Positions 40,501-49,999 of a stretch of 64,000 bases of DNA are shown here, piece after piece. A program made the translations under genes and the position numbers. The DNA lies in contig BDIU01000051.1 of assembly GCA_002118135.1 (NCBI GenBank), forward strand, positions 1-64,000. The letters run 5' to 3'. Position 1 is the stretch's first letter. Every line of letters starts with the position of its first letter. Source of the stretch: Trebouxia sp. TZW2008 (Eukaryota > Chlorophyta > Trebouxiophyceae > Trebouxiales > Trebouxiaceae). The notes under the pieces are model-generated. The model was not told the origin of the DNA, did no database searches, and was given only the letters and a program-made list of their open reading frames with translations.

Positions 40501-43295
40501 ATTTGTGCACAGTCTGAGTGCAGAGCTACAGGCTGCAATGCAGCAGCTCATTGACTCCACTGGCCTCAGTCTCAGCACAGCATCAGCTGCTGATTTAGCG
40601 TCCCATGAAGTACAAAGCCGACAGCAAACTTGGCAACAGCCCAGAGGATCAGCTCCCAGTGAAGATCACTTGTCTGTGATGTCAGGCACATCACAGAGTC
40701 ACACTGCATCACAACAGGCCCTGGAGCGGCCAATTCACATTCCCTGGCGGATCCCAACACTGACTGTCCCCTCTGTGCCAGCAGCCACCTCAACCGCAAG
40801 GGGGTACAAGTCAGCCCCTGGTGGGTCAGAGCCTGCTGTGGGGGATGAACGGGGTTCAGCCCAGGGCTCAGCAGAAGACAGCCCTTCTGGTTTGCAGCTG
40901 CATCTGATGCATCAGCTGGCAGGCTTGGAGCGCAGTGTACAGCGGGTAGAGCAGGGTGTCAGCAGCTCAAAGCAGACCAGGCGCCGCCTCAAGACAGCCC
41001 AAACACCATCTGCTCCCCAGGTACAATGTACCAATGTTTGCTGCTGTACTTCAGCTTGCTGTACAGCCCTATTCAGCTTGCTATACAGCCCAAAGGGGAT
41101 GTTCTTCAGAGGGAACGCTCAGTAGGTACTCATTGCTGCTGCTTGTGCTGCCTGTGCCTTGCCTGTACTGTGATATTCTGGCCTAGCAGACCAGGCGCTG
41201 CCTCAAGACAGCCCAATCCGGACCTGCTCCCTAGGTGATATGTACCAATGATTGCTGCTGCACTTCAGCTTGCTATACAGCCCAAACAGGATCATTTGAC
41301 AAGGGAACGTTCTGTAGACAATCATTGCTGCTGCTTGTGCTGCCCGTGCCTTGCCTGTACTGTGATGTTTTGGCCTAGAAGACCAGGCGCCGCCTCAAGA
41401 CAGCCCAAGCAGGACCTGCTCTCCACGTGACGGTAAGCAACTATTGCTGCTGCTACAGCTGTGTGTGGTACCTAAGCGTTGCCATGAGCATTCCTTTTTG
41501 GCAAAGCAGAACCGGCGCCACCTGGAGCTGCTTCCTACAGCTGCTTGTGTTGACTGTGCCTTGCCAACTGGGTTTTGTTTGCCCTGGTCAAAGCATACCA
41601 GACGCCGCCTTCCGGCGGCCCGTACAGGATCTGCTCCTTAGGTAATGTAAGCAACTATTGCTGCTGCTACCGCTGTGTGTGTTGCCTATGCCCTGCCAGT
41701 CTTATGGTGTTCTGCCTTGCCAGCATCATTCTGTTTTGGCAAAGCAGACCAGGCGCCGCCCCAAGACAGCCCATACAAGCTCTGCTCCCCAGGTAATGTT
41801 TGATGATGATCACTGCTGCTACAGCTGCTCAGCTCCTTGTACAGCCCACACAAAATCTGTTCCTGAGGTGATGCTGAGCGACCGTCGCTACTGCTGTTCC
41901 TACAGCTGCTTGTGTTGACTGTGCTTTGCCGATTTGGTCGTGGTTTGACTTGGTCAAAGTAGACCAGGTGCCGCCTTAAGACAGCCCAATCAGGACCTGC
42001 TCCCCAGTAGCCTTTGCCCTTTTCTGACTGAGGTTGCCCCTTTTGACATTGCCTTGCCCTGCATGACTTGAGTTGTCTCATTGACCTGTCCCGTTCTTGC
42101 AGACTGAAGGCCAGCGCACAGGCATTTCATATTTAGATGGATTGCCTTTGGAGTACTGGGTCATTCCCCCCAGATCAACAAGTCTGCCTGGTCTTGCTGT
42201 CACTGCCAGCTTGCCAGCAATCAGCAGAGCCAGAACTAGCTTGAGCAGCAGTACTGGGCAGCGACACAGTGGTGCAGCCAGCCATTTTATGCGCACAAGG
42301 TGACAGCTGCTGCTTGAGCATCACCGTTACTTCCAGAATGCTGTCACAGCAGCAAATACGGCTCTAGTTTTGGCTAGCCCATGGGCTTCAGTCCAGCTAC
42401 AAGCAGCAACTGTCACTGGCTTGTGCATCCTATGCTGATTGCCAGGAATGTCTGACTCTTGTGCCGTAGATGTTGTGGATTGCAGCCTGCATCCTCGTCA
42501 GCATGCTCTTCAGTCAGCGACTGTGACATTCAGCACTGTCGAAATCCAGGTGACTCATTTGCTGCAGGCATTCTGCTGATGCAAACTGGACAGGTTCAAC
42601 ATGTGTCATCCCTCAACATCCTTGAGAACTTGCTTGCCCATGATTGCTTTGCGGGCTTTCTGCTGATGCAAATTGCACAATTGCACAGTGCATCACCCTC
42701 AAATGTCCTTGAATGTTGTCCAGTTCTGATGCAGGCATTCTGCTGATGCAAGCTGGCCAGATTTAATGAAGCAGCCTTGCCTGACGTCACTGAGAATCCG
42801 CTTGCGCATGAGGGCCCTTGCAGCAGCATCCTCATAATGCAGATTGGACAAATGCGCGCTGTATCACCCTCAAATGTCCCTCGACGTTGAGTGATTCTGT
42901 TGCAGGCATTCTGCTGATGCCAAATGCACAGATGCAACAGTGCGCAATTCCTCAGGACTCACTTGCCAATGAGTGCCTTTGCTGCTGACTTTCTCTTGAT
43001 GCAGATTGGACAGATGCACATTGTAACACCTTCAAACATCTCTCAAAATTGCTGCTCCTGCTGCAGGCATTCTGCTGATGCAACTTGGGCAAATTCAGCA
43101 ATGTGTCATCCGCCACTGTCTCTCAGAACTCGCTTGCCAATGAGTGCCTTTGCCAGCCCAGCATTGTCGCCTCAGTCACTTGCTCAGCGCAAAGAGAACC
43201 AGCAGGATGTGCATGATACTGCAAAGTTGCTTGTACAGTCACCCAGGGCTCTGCAGTTGAGTCAGAACCCTTTGCAGGATAGTAATCAGCTCTGA
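22541..43295 (+). CDS. Very large Ala/Gln-rich coiled-coil protein, unknown function
   Basis: I do not recognise this gene. Twenty-eight exons join without a phase conflict to 8,067 nt (2,688 residues): 22541-22547, 22680-23029, 23281-23437, 24081-24155, 25264-25429, 25606-26028, 26831-27058, 27714-27867, 28150-28215, 28501-28649, 29158-29338, 29668-30823, 31091-31323, 31497-31637, 32395-32510, 32859-32934, 33135-33272, 33559-33666, 33953-34597, 34942-35021, 35379-35537, 36150-36333, 36850-37068, 37564-38481, 38980-39465, 39995-41020, 42103-42299, 43067-43295. Residues 13-30 and 102-119 share a RNxLLxRAxDVIxxLQ motif. Ala/Gln/Glu/Lys-rich helices follow (~200-650, ~1100-1300, ~1524-1737), typical of long coiled coils. 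Serine-proline-rich stretches (~1309-1523) resemble disordered, phosphorylated linkers. Residues ~2280-2350 repeat LSADGPA. No membrane segment or enzyme motif is seen, so a cytoskeletal or scaffold role is inference. The least certain junctions are the donors at 32510 and 34597, the acceptor at 36849, and a possible extra exon at 26323. It could be more than one gene. Confidence 0.62.
24735..24765 (+). repeat. Decoy donor copy of exon 4 end (large gene)
   Basis: The sequence ccagagcaggtgtgtc followed by gcatgcact repeats the exon 4 end and its donor at 24148-24170, about 585 bp further into the intron. Confidence 0.55.
26671..26777 (+). repeat. Decayed copy of exon 7 5' part (large gene)
   Basis: A frame-broken copy of the start of the exon at 26831-27058 lies upstream of it (ggcggctgcaggaagcaaaag, then aggcagctgctgaggtggcagacaagc). 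The intact exon encodes RRLEEATAAVQQ and later AATEVADKHKAA. Confidence 0.7.
27129..27290 (+). repeat. Two copies of exon 7 3' edge (large gene)
   Basis: Segments at 27129-27160 and 27251-27285 repeat the exon end encoding AKKANQQAK, with a spacing of ~120 bp. Both lie downstream of the intact exon end at 27058. Confidence 0.7.
28216..28335. repeat. TGCTG-type simple repeat in an intron
   Basis: Irregular pentamer-like repeats of tgctg and tgccatgc start right after the exon ending at 28215. A related tract lies at 37150-37350, also just inside an intron of the same gene. Confidence 0.8.
28393..28435 (+). repeat. Decoy copy of exon 10 5' edge (large gene)
   Basis: The sequence tggaggtgcaggagctgatgc resembles the beginning of the exon at 28501 (gtggaggtgcaggagcaggc), about 108 bp upstream of it. 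Confidence 0.55.
28955..29032 (+). repeat. Truncated copy of exon 11 (large gene)
   Basis: This copy encodes WHKTAGDAAKQAAKLQ and then a stop. It lies upstream of the intact exon at 29158-29338, which encodes WHKAAGDAAKQAAKLQ and continues. The 3' half is missing. Confidence 0.8.
32045..32394 (+). repeat. Two truncated copies of exon 15 (large gene)
   Basis: Copies start at 32045 and 32217; the intact exon starts at 32395 (spacings 172 and 178 bp). All have an AG acceptor in the same phase and encode ASARxEAEQAxEAGRHN. Only the third has the final WARRAAKAKE segment and a donor. The first two diverge after AAQL. Confidence 0.88.
36010..36065 (+). repeat. Decoy copy of exon 22 5' edge (large gene)
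   Basis: The segment gctggcaaggcccag, followed by a diverged copy of the next ~45 nt, precedes the intact exon at 36150 by ~130 bp. Both copies are preceded by a ttgaccttgctcttct tract. Confidence 0.75.
37150..37350. repeat. Second TGCTG / TACGC simple-repeat tract
   Basis: Irregular repeats of tgctgtg and tgctatgc end in four tacgc units. The tract is intronic in the large gene and similar in composition to 28216-28335. Confidence 0.8.
39637..39994 (+). repeat. Two truncated copies of exon 26 5' edge (large gene)
   Basis: Near-identical ~180-bp units start at 39637 and 39813, before the intact exon at 39995-41020 (spacings 176 and 182 bp). Each has the ttgcag acceptor and encodes AREQEAIGHTQRALELQQLA or a close variant. 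The copies diverge just after the LLAAASA segment. High identity suggests recent duplication. Confidence 0.9.
41021..42010 (+). repeat. ~6 tandem copies of exon 26 3' edge (RRRLKTAQ array)
   Basis: After the exon ending at 41020 (encoding QTRRRLKTAQTPSAPQ and then GT), the same ~50-nt exon end plus following intron recurs near 41186, 41377, 41505, 41592, 41742 and 41956. Units are ~110-215 bp. Several keep a CAG/GT donor; others have lost it (ctaggt, cacgtg, cagtag). The array fills most of the intron before 42103. Confidence 0.85.
42560..43066 (+). repeat. Tandem array of terminal-exon copies
   Basis: About six ~85-165-bp units precede the intact last exon at 43067. At least three (near 42567, 42738 and 42907) keep the same gcag acceptor and open with gcattctgctgatgc in the same phase. 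Each then meets its own stop within 18-40 codons. Splicing to any of these would give a different, shorter C-terminus. Confidence 0.8.
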
Positions 43296-44431
43296 CACAG
43301 TTTTCTGAATGCATGATTGCTTTTGAGGCTCATTTAGTCAGACCTCTTTGCAGAAAATAGCAACCAGCTGTAGAACAACTTCTACATGCATGATTGCTTT
43401 TGAGGCTCACATAGCTTGCTGTGTTGAATTTTGTGTGACACATTCCAGCTGCAATTTGTAAAATTTGCTGCATTGGGAGGCTCAATCAACAAACAGATCA
43501 TGGCGTCTGTTGGCAAGACTAACATTCATTACTGGTTTGAGCTACATAGTTGGTGCACTGTTTGATTCAGCGGCTACAGTTGTTGCAAAAGATGCAAGTT
43601 CTTGCATGGGCTACTTGATGCATCTAATGCAGAATGGACCCTGAATCGGAGGCTCAGGGAAGGTATAACATCAAGTGTCATGTTTACAGTGGCAACAGTC
43701 GTACTATACTATATAATCACCGCAGTGTGTCAGACGCCAAAACGTGGATGTGACGTCAAATCATATTGTACAGAAATCAAAGTTGTAAGACTCTTCTTCA
43801 CGAATCAGGAGGTAAGGTTGCAAACAAAGGATTGTCATGATCAGATAGACACACATGGACCATCAGAATTTGCAACACTCTGTGATCAAGTACACCAATC
43901 TGATCCTGGCTACGCACAGATGCAACAGCACCCCCAGATTCAAAAAGCATAGTTTCAAAAGACTACGAGAGTGAGCACACAGACAGCACTGTAGCTAGCT
44001 AGCTGAGCCCACACTGCTGCTCCCTCAATCAATGCAAGGACTGATCCAGAGCGACTAAGTTCATCACCCGCCTTCAGACCAACCAATACCTCCAGCCAGC
44101 ACATCCAAACACTTTTCCTGCACATTGGGCCATTTCACAGACCTGTAACTCATTATGCCATTGCCATGGCATGCACACTTGACGCTATGCAACTCAAGTT
44201 GGCCTCTGTATGGCAGCTATATAGGAGTGCAATGGAGGCAAGCATTTGTTGCTGCACGTGACATGGGCAGACAAACGCATGTGGCACACCATGTCTCACA
44301 TGTATGTCAGCACAAGTGAGCCTCACCATGAGCATGACATGGGATGTTGCACCTCTATACCTACACTGAAACAATTGCAGCTCTGCTGCTGTCAAAGCAA
44401 AATAAGCAGTCTTCTCACCTTGCACCAGAAA
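43296..44431. other. Convergent intergenic region
   Basis: This 1.1 kb lies between the stop of the large gene and the stop of the secreted repeat gene. It contains only short frames, the longest 116 codons with no recognisable feature, and should hold the two 3' UTRs. Confidence 0.45.
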
Positions 44432-47400
44432 TCAGCCCTGCTTGGCTGCAGCTTCACTGTCCAGAAGCTTCTGAACATCTGCAGCCACAGTCTCAATAGC
44501 TTCATCCTGAACAGGGAACTCCTGGCCCTCCAAGAGCCTGCGGCCGCTGCCTGGGGGTGGCTGCACCGCCCCTGCATTGGTGCCGGAGGGCTGTGCCTGC
44601 CCATCAGGCTTCCCAGGACCATCAGCACCATTGCTGCGGCCACTGCCCACATCTGCAAGCAACAGCAAGCAATGGTGTTTTGGAGTGCACTGACTGCAGG
44701 CAATGTATGTCTTTCCCGTTTGCACCGTTGCTGCGATCACTACAGACATCTGCAGAACATAAGACAACTGGCAGTATCTATATGCACAAGTAAACTTCCT
44801 GTGCGGCAAGTCATTGACAGCATCTAAGCCATGCAGCGCGCTTAGGAAGCTGCTGACAGCATGAAACATATCAGAAGTCCTTCCAAAAGGGTCCATATAT
44901 GGGGAGCTTGACACTGCTGAATCCTGAACCAGTCGCCTTGTGAACAATACAAGCAGTCTACAGCATTTGTCACCAATGCACTGTGCACAATGTGCATGTC
45001 CAGATCATGCACTGCAACAGTAAAAAAGATGTACAGCATTTGTCACCAATGCACTGTGCACAGTGTGCATGTCCAGATCATGCACTGCAGTAGTAAAAAA
45101 GATGTACAGCATTTGTCACCAATGCAGTATGCACAGTGTGCATGCCCAGATCATGCACTGCAACAGTACCAAAGATGTAAATGATAAGGCAGCCAAACAT
45201 GGACAGTGGTGGAGCATGCAATCATCAGATGGTCATGCTGAAGGGAGCATGATGCCTTCGTAGACAAGACTTGCACATGACATATAATCGCGTAGACGGG
45301 TGCTGATGCCAATGTAGCTAGGGCGTATCAGAGCATTCAGGGACATTGCCAAAAGAATCATTAATGAGGGTGTCAGATGGTCAAGCTGACAGATGAATGG
45401 TGCCATTGCGAGCAGGGCACACAACAGCATTCAGCAATCTTACCAAAGGCATCGTCAATGAGGGTGTCCACAATGTCAGCATTGGCCTCATCCTCTAGGT
45501 CTTGCACGTTGCCTCCCACCTGGTGCACCTGATCTGCAGCACCAGCAAAACCAAGTGTACAAAACAGAAAAGCAGAAAGTCTACGCCTTAGGCATCATAA
45601 CAGGATGCAGCAGCATCAAGACCATGTCTAGGAAAAAGAAAAGCGGAAAGTCTGCGCCTCTAGGCATCATAACAGGAGCCTTCATGAGCAGAGAAAGCCT
45701 GGAACATGTCTACAGTAGCATAAGACTCTACTTGAGAGGGTACTGAGCTTGCAAATGACCAAGAAAGACCCAGCAATGCCAGCAACATATGCAGTGAGCT
45801 TACCAAAACAACACTACAAGCATGCTCTATGTTTGCTGCATTGAAGACGGTTGACACTAGTGATACTTTTAGAGTACAAGTTTGCCTGCTTGGCCAGAGA
45901 CAGCGCGCATACAATACTGCGAGAATGTTGCACGGTCACAAAGCAATATGTGTGAGCCTGTGATCAAGAAGATCAGCCGTGCATTGCGCTGATGCATGAG
46001 CAACTCTGCAGCTATGCACTCAACAAGCCTCTTCCTTAAACTTAGTGTACTCTTCCCTAAAATCTCAAACCCTACAACCGCGCCTCTAAATATCAAAGGG
46101 TAGGCCTAATATCAATCCAAATTTCAGAAACCCTAAGCATACCCTAAGCGTCAAGTGTACACTACAGTCAAGGAAAATGCTCAACCAGCATGTTCCACAC
46201 TTGCAAAGCAAGGCAGGCGAGGCTGCAGCCTTCTCAGCTGTTCTGATGAAAACTGGCATACACTAATTTGTGGTCAGGCACACCCAACATTGCTTTCCAC
46301 ACAATTGTGCAACAGGATTGTGCTCTATGCCACTGTGGCGAAACTAAAACATCCGAAAGGAAAAGGGTACACACACCGGCTTGCAGGAGGTGCCTCTGGG
46401 GTGGGAAAGGGGGAGCGGGTCCATCATAGCCATTGGTACGCCCACTCACCAAGTCTGCATCAAACACACAACATATGTGTTGATCTATTTTGCAGTAGCA
46501 AAGGCATCTGATGCATGATGAAAGGTCAGCTAAGGCTTTCATGAACACAAACTGCAGGTATGATCAAGTCTGGAGTAGCAAAGGCATCTGATGCATGATG
46601 AAAAATTAGCTAAGACTAGGGTAAACAAAAGCTTGCAGGCAGGAAATACATCAAATCATGTGCTGGCAGCCTGCAGATGCTGATGCGTCAGATATCAAAA
46701 TCTGCTGAAAAACATATTGCTGTGACAACACCCTGTTAAACAAGTAAGCCAAGTTCACAACAGCAGCACGTAAAGGAACTGTTTGCAGCCCACCTAGACC
46801 ATCATCAGCAGCCTGGTCAACAACATTGGCATTGGCCACATCCTCAAGGGTCTGCACTTCACCAACCAGGCCCTGAGCACCGTTCAAGGCTTCCTGCAGA
46901 AGGTGCCTCTGGGGTGGGAATGGGGGAGCTGGTCCATCATACCCATTGGTCCGCCCACTCACCAAGTCTGCGAGAACAGGCAAGCCAACTCAATACTCAG
47001 CGCATGTACAAAGGCACATGCCTGTATCACTCGCAAGGATTTGTATTGCCATATGCAGTTCCCAACTTTAGCGCACGCCCGGCTGGCAAGACAGGAAAAC
47101 AGATACTGGACACATGCGTTGTGCTGGGTCTAAATTGTTTGCCATGGTGCGATTGCTGATGGTTGGTGCAGAGGCTTTAAAGACAGACAAGCAGATGGCA
47201 GTTAGCGCTGGTGAGTGTCACGCCGAGTACAAGCTGCCAAGCATCAATAATAACAGAGACAATGCCAAGTCTGGGCATACATACCAAACTGTTATCACGC
47301 AGCTGGTGGCTTACTCATGCTGCAATCAAACATGATGCTTGATGGAGCTTTGCAAGTCAACTAAATGCAAGGCAACAAAATGTTACACAATGACAGAGAG

Positions 47401-48461
47401 CACCTACCTAGGCCATCATCAGCAGCCTGGTCAACAACATTGGCATTGGCCACGTCTTCAAGGGTCTGCACTTCACCAACTAGGCCCTGGGCACCATTCA
47501 GGGCTTCCTGCAGGAGATGCCTTTTGCCCTGCTTGGCTGCAGCCTCACTGTCCAGAAGTTTCTGAACATCCGCAGCCACAGTCTCAATGGCTTCATCCTG
47601 AACAGGGAACTCCTGGCCCTCCAAGAGCCTGCGGCCGCTGCCTGGGGGTGGCTGCACCGCCCCTGCATTGGTGCCGGAAGGCTGTGCCTGCCCATCAGGC
47701 TTTCCAGGACCGTCAGCACCATTGCTGCGGCCACTGCCCACATCTGCAGCAGAGCATACCAAAAGTAAGATTTTGTTGAGCTCAGTGTCAGTTCGACTTG
47801 TGCCAACGAGACAGGCAGCTGGGGTCTAGCTACGATATGCCAGAATACACAACGGCTGCTGCAGCTCAACACCGCGATCCTGCATGAAACAGTAGACCAG
47901 ATGCATATCAACTTTGCTGAAGTGCCAGGCAACAATAGGATGAGCGTTGCAGCAGTCGTCGCGGTTACCGAAAGCATCGTCGATCAGGGTATCCACTATA
48001 TCAGCGTTGGCCTCATCTTCAAGGTCTTGCACGTTGCCTCCGATTCCATGCACCGCATCTGCATTTGCGAAACGTCATGAGCATTCATGAGCACACAGGT
48101 GGCACAGACGGACCAAGGCAATGGAGGGAAATTGAAAAGAGCACAGAAAGTCAAACGTGCCAGTAGCCGACTGCAGCAGCTTGCGAGGCGCCCAGGCACG
48201 GTGTGCGCCTGCAGTCACAGCGCAGTTATTTTGAGTGCATGCACGGTCGTGGCTCATGGTTTTCGACTGCAACGGCACCAGTGCGCAAACGACGTCGACA
48301 CAGTTAACTCCAGGTCGGATCACACATGTAACACACACGTACGGGATAAGCTGACGCAACTTTCTTGTCATTCATGCACGCCGCAAGACTATACAGAAAG
48401 ACTTACTGGTCGAAGCCGCTAGCAGCAGCACGGCAAACAAGATGCCGGAGGGTCTGGCCAT
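44432..48461 (-). CDS. Secreted repeat protein, unknown function
   Basis: I do not recognise this family. Seven exons (48407-48461, 47969-48058, 47408-47743, 46794-46967, 46377-46454, 45444-45533, 44432-44652) join to 347 residues. Every intron is phase 1. Exon 1 is a signal peptide (MARPSGILFAVLLLAAST). The rest is built from reused modules: an acidic helix (NVQDLEDEANADIVD) in exons 2 and 6, a Gly/Pro-rich block (GSGRSNGADGPGKPDG) ending in RRLLEG in exons 3 and 7, a block beginning RHLLQEALNGAQG in exons 3 and 4, and DLVSGRTNGYDGPAPPF in exons 4 and 5. Exon 7 is a near-identical copy of the first part of exon 3 that stops right after AAKQG. RRLL/RHLL sites suggest cleavage or a cell-wall-type protein, which is inference. 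The symmetrical intron phases let whole exons duplicate without frame loss. Confidence 0.72.
44957..45176. repeat. Three 73-bp tandem repeats in an intron
   Basis: Units at 44957-45030, 45031-45103 and 45104-45176 start with tacagcatttgtcaccaatg and are more than 90% identical. They lie in the last intron of the secreted repeat gene and match no exon. Confidence 0.92.
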
Positions 48462-49850
48462 CTTAACCCGGAGTGTCACGGAATGAAATGAAATATGAGC
48501 CTGCGGCAGCAAAAAGTCATCTTGCAGGCACCGCCAGCTCAAGGACGTGCGTATGAGCCAGTGTAGGGACACACATCGCCCTGCGAGATCGACTTTGTGT
48601 GTTGCAAGACCATTGAAGGCAAGCAGGTGCACGGCGCCGACGGATCACAAGCACAAGCATCAAGCAGTCTGGCAAAAGAAACGTACCTTAGCGACGGAGG
48701 ACTCGCTCGAAGTTGGTCTGTTTCCAAAGCTCGGAAAGTTAGATGCTTGTCAAAGCCTCTAGCTGTTGCTTCTCTTATACAGCCATCGGCAAGCATGCAC
48801 AGGGACACACGTGCCTTGAGCCACACGTGCAAGACGATGCATGCATGCATGCCATGAGGTCTTAAGTACTGCGTGCTTAGCGGATCTCTAATATGACATC
48901 ATGAAAAAGGCATGTGACTGCGTGCGAGAGTCCGTTCCTTGACTAAAAGCTGCATTTGCCCAGCTTGTCTGCAGTGCAACTGCAACTTTCACCAAGCTGC
49001 ATGTGCTAAGGTTGGGCGTGTGCTGGCGAGTGAGCCGTTGCTGTAAGCAATCACGACAATGCAGTGACGTGAGTAAGTCCGCTGGCATGTATTGCCATGC
49101 TCACACCTGATGGCTGGCCGCTTGTGACAGACAAATTCCCACATAAATTCGCTCTCATGATCAGCCGCTTTGCCAAATCGGCGGAATGTACAGCCGCTCG
49201 AAGACGTTTATCATAAATGATTCTGCAGCTTACACGGAAAAATCCGCCGATGACGGGGGCTCTGCGCGCAGCGTGCCCGTCAACGAAGCACATGATGTGC
49301 AGGCATGCCAACTCAGTGAACACCAAAGATTGTTGATGTTGGATTGAATGGTGTTTTGTGGCCCCCTGTTGGGCCTCTAAAGGACGTAAAATGTAATTGT
49401 AATTACAACTTTGTTACAAGTAATTATAATAGTAAATTACCATTCATTGTATCGTCGAAATTTCGCTGCTAGGAGATGCAACGCAACAACATAGACCGTG
49501 CAAGCAATTTAGTCAGGCTCTGAGGCGCAATCTACGCAGCATATATATACTTCAGACAGGCTGCAACATAGCTCACACATTACAATTGTCACGTAATCAA
49601 GATTGTCCAAGTCTCCTCACAAACTCCTCCACGCAATCTTGCAGGACCTTGTTGACATGCTATCCGGCTATGCATGAATGACAATAGCGCTGCAACAGCA
49701 AGGGGATGTACACATTGAAACATTATGTCCTGAGTCTACAACTAAAAGTCAATGCCAATCAAACATAGATATTGCAAAGTCATGACCCATTTGTACAAAT
49801 CATGTACATGTGCAGTTACGTCAGGTGTGAAGCGCAGCCCCAAGGTCAGG
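48462..49850. other. Upstream region of the secreted repeat gene
   Basis: The promoter of the minus-strand gene should lie in the first few hundred bases after 48461. A short AT-rich stretch (about 49390-49445) stands out from the surrounding composition. No gene was recognised. Confidence 0.4.
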
Positions 49851-49906
49851 ATGATTCCACATATTGCGACCAAGTTGCAACAGATGGTCGCAATATGTGG
49901 AATCAT
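49851..49906. repeat. Perfect 22-bp inverted repeat (hairpin)
   Basis: Positions 49851-49872 (atgattccacatattgcgac plus ca) and 49885-49906 are exact reverse complements, separated by a 12-base loop. Transcribed, this folds into a perfect 22-bp stem. It lies just upstream of the pogo-like remnant. It could be a small-RNA precursor, a MITE relic or a palindrome made during transposition. Confidence 0.9.
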
Positions 49907-49999
49907 GCGCCCCAACTTACCACCAAAGTCCTTCTGTCAGTTGCAAACAGGTTTTAGCCTGGCTTTGGGTGGGCAATTTGCTTTCTGAACTCCAAGAAT

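Noticed and set aside
46040..46150. CCCTAA-like words suggesting interstitial telomere repeats
   Set aside because: The words are few, irregularly spaced and mixed with unrelated sequence, so no real array exists.
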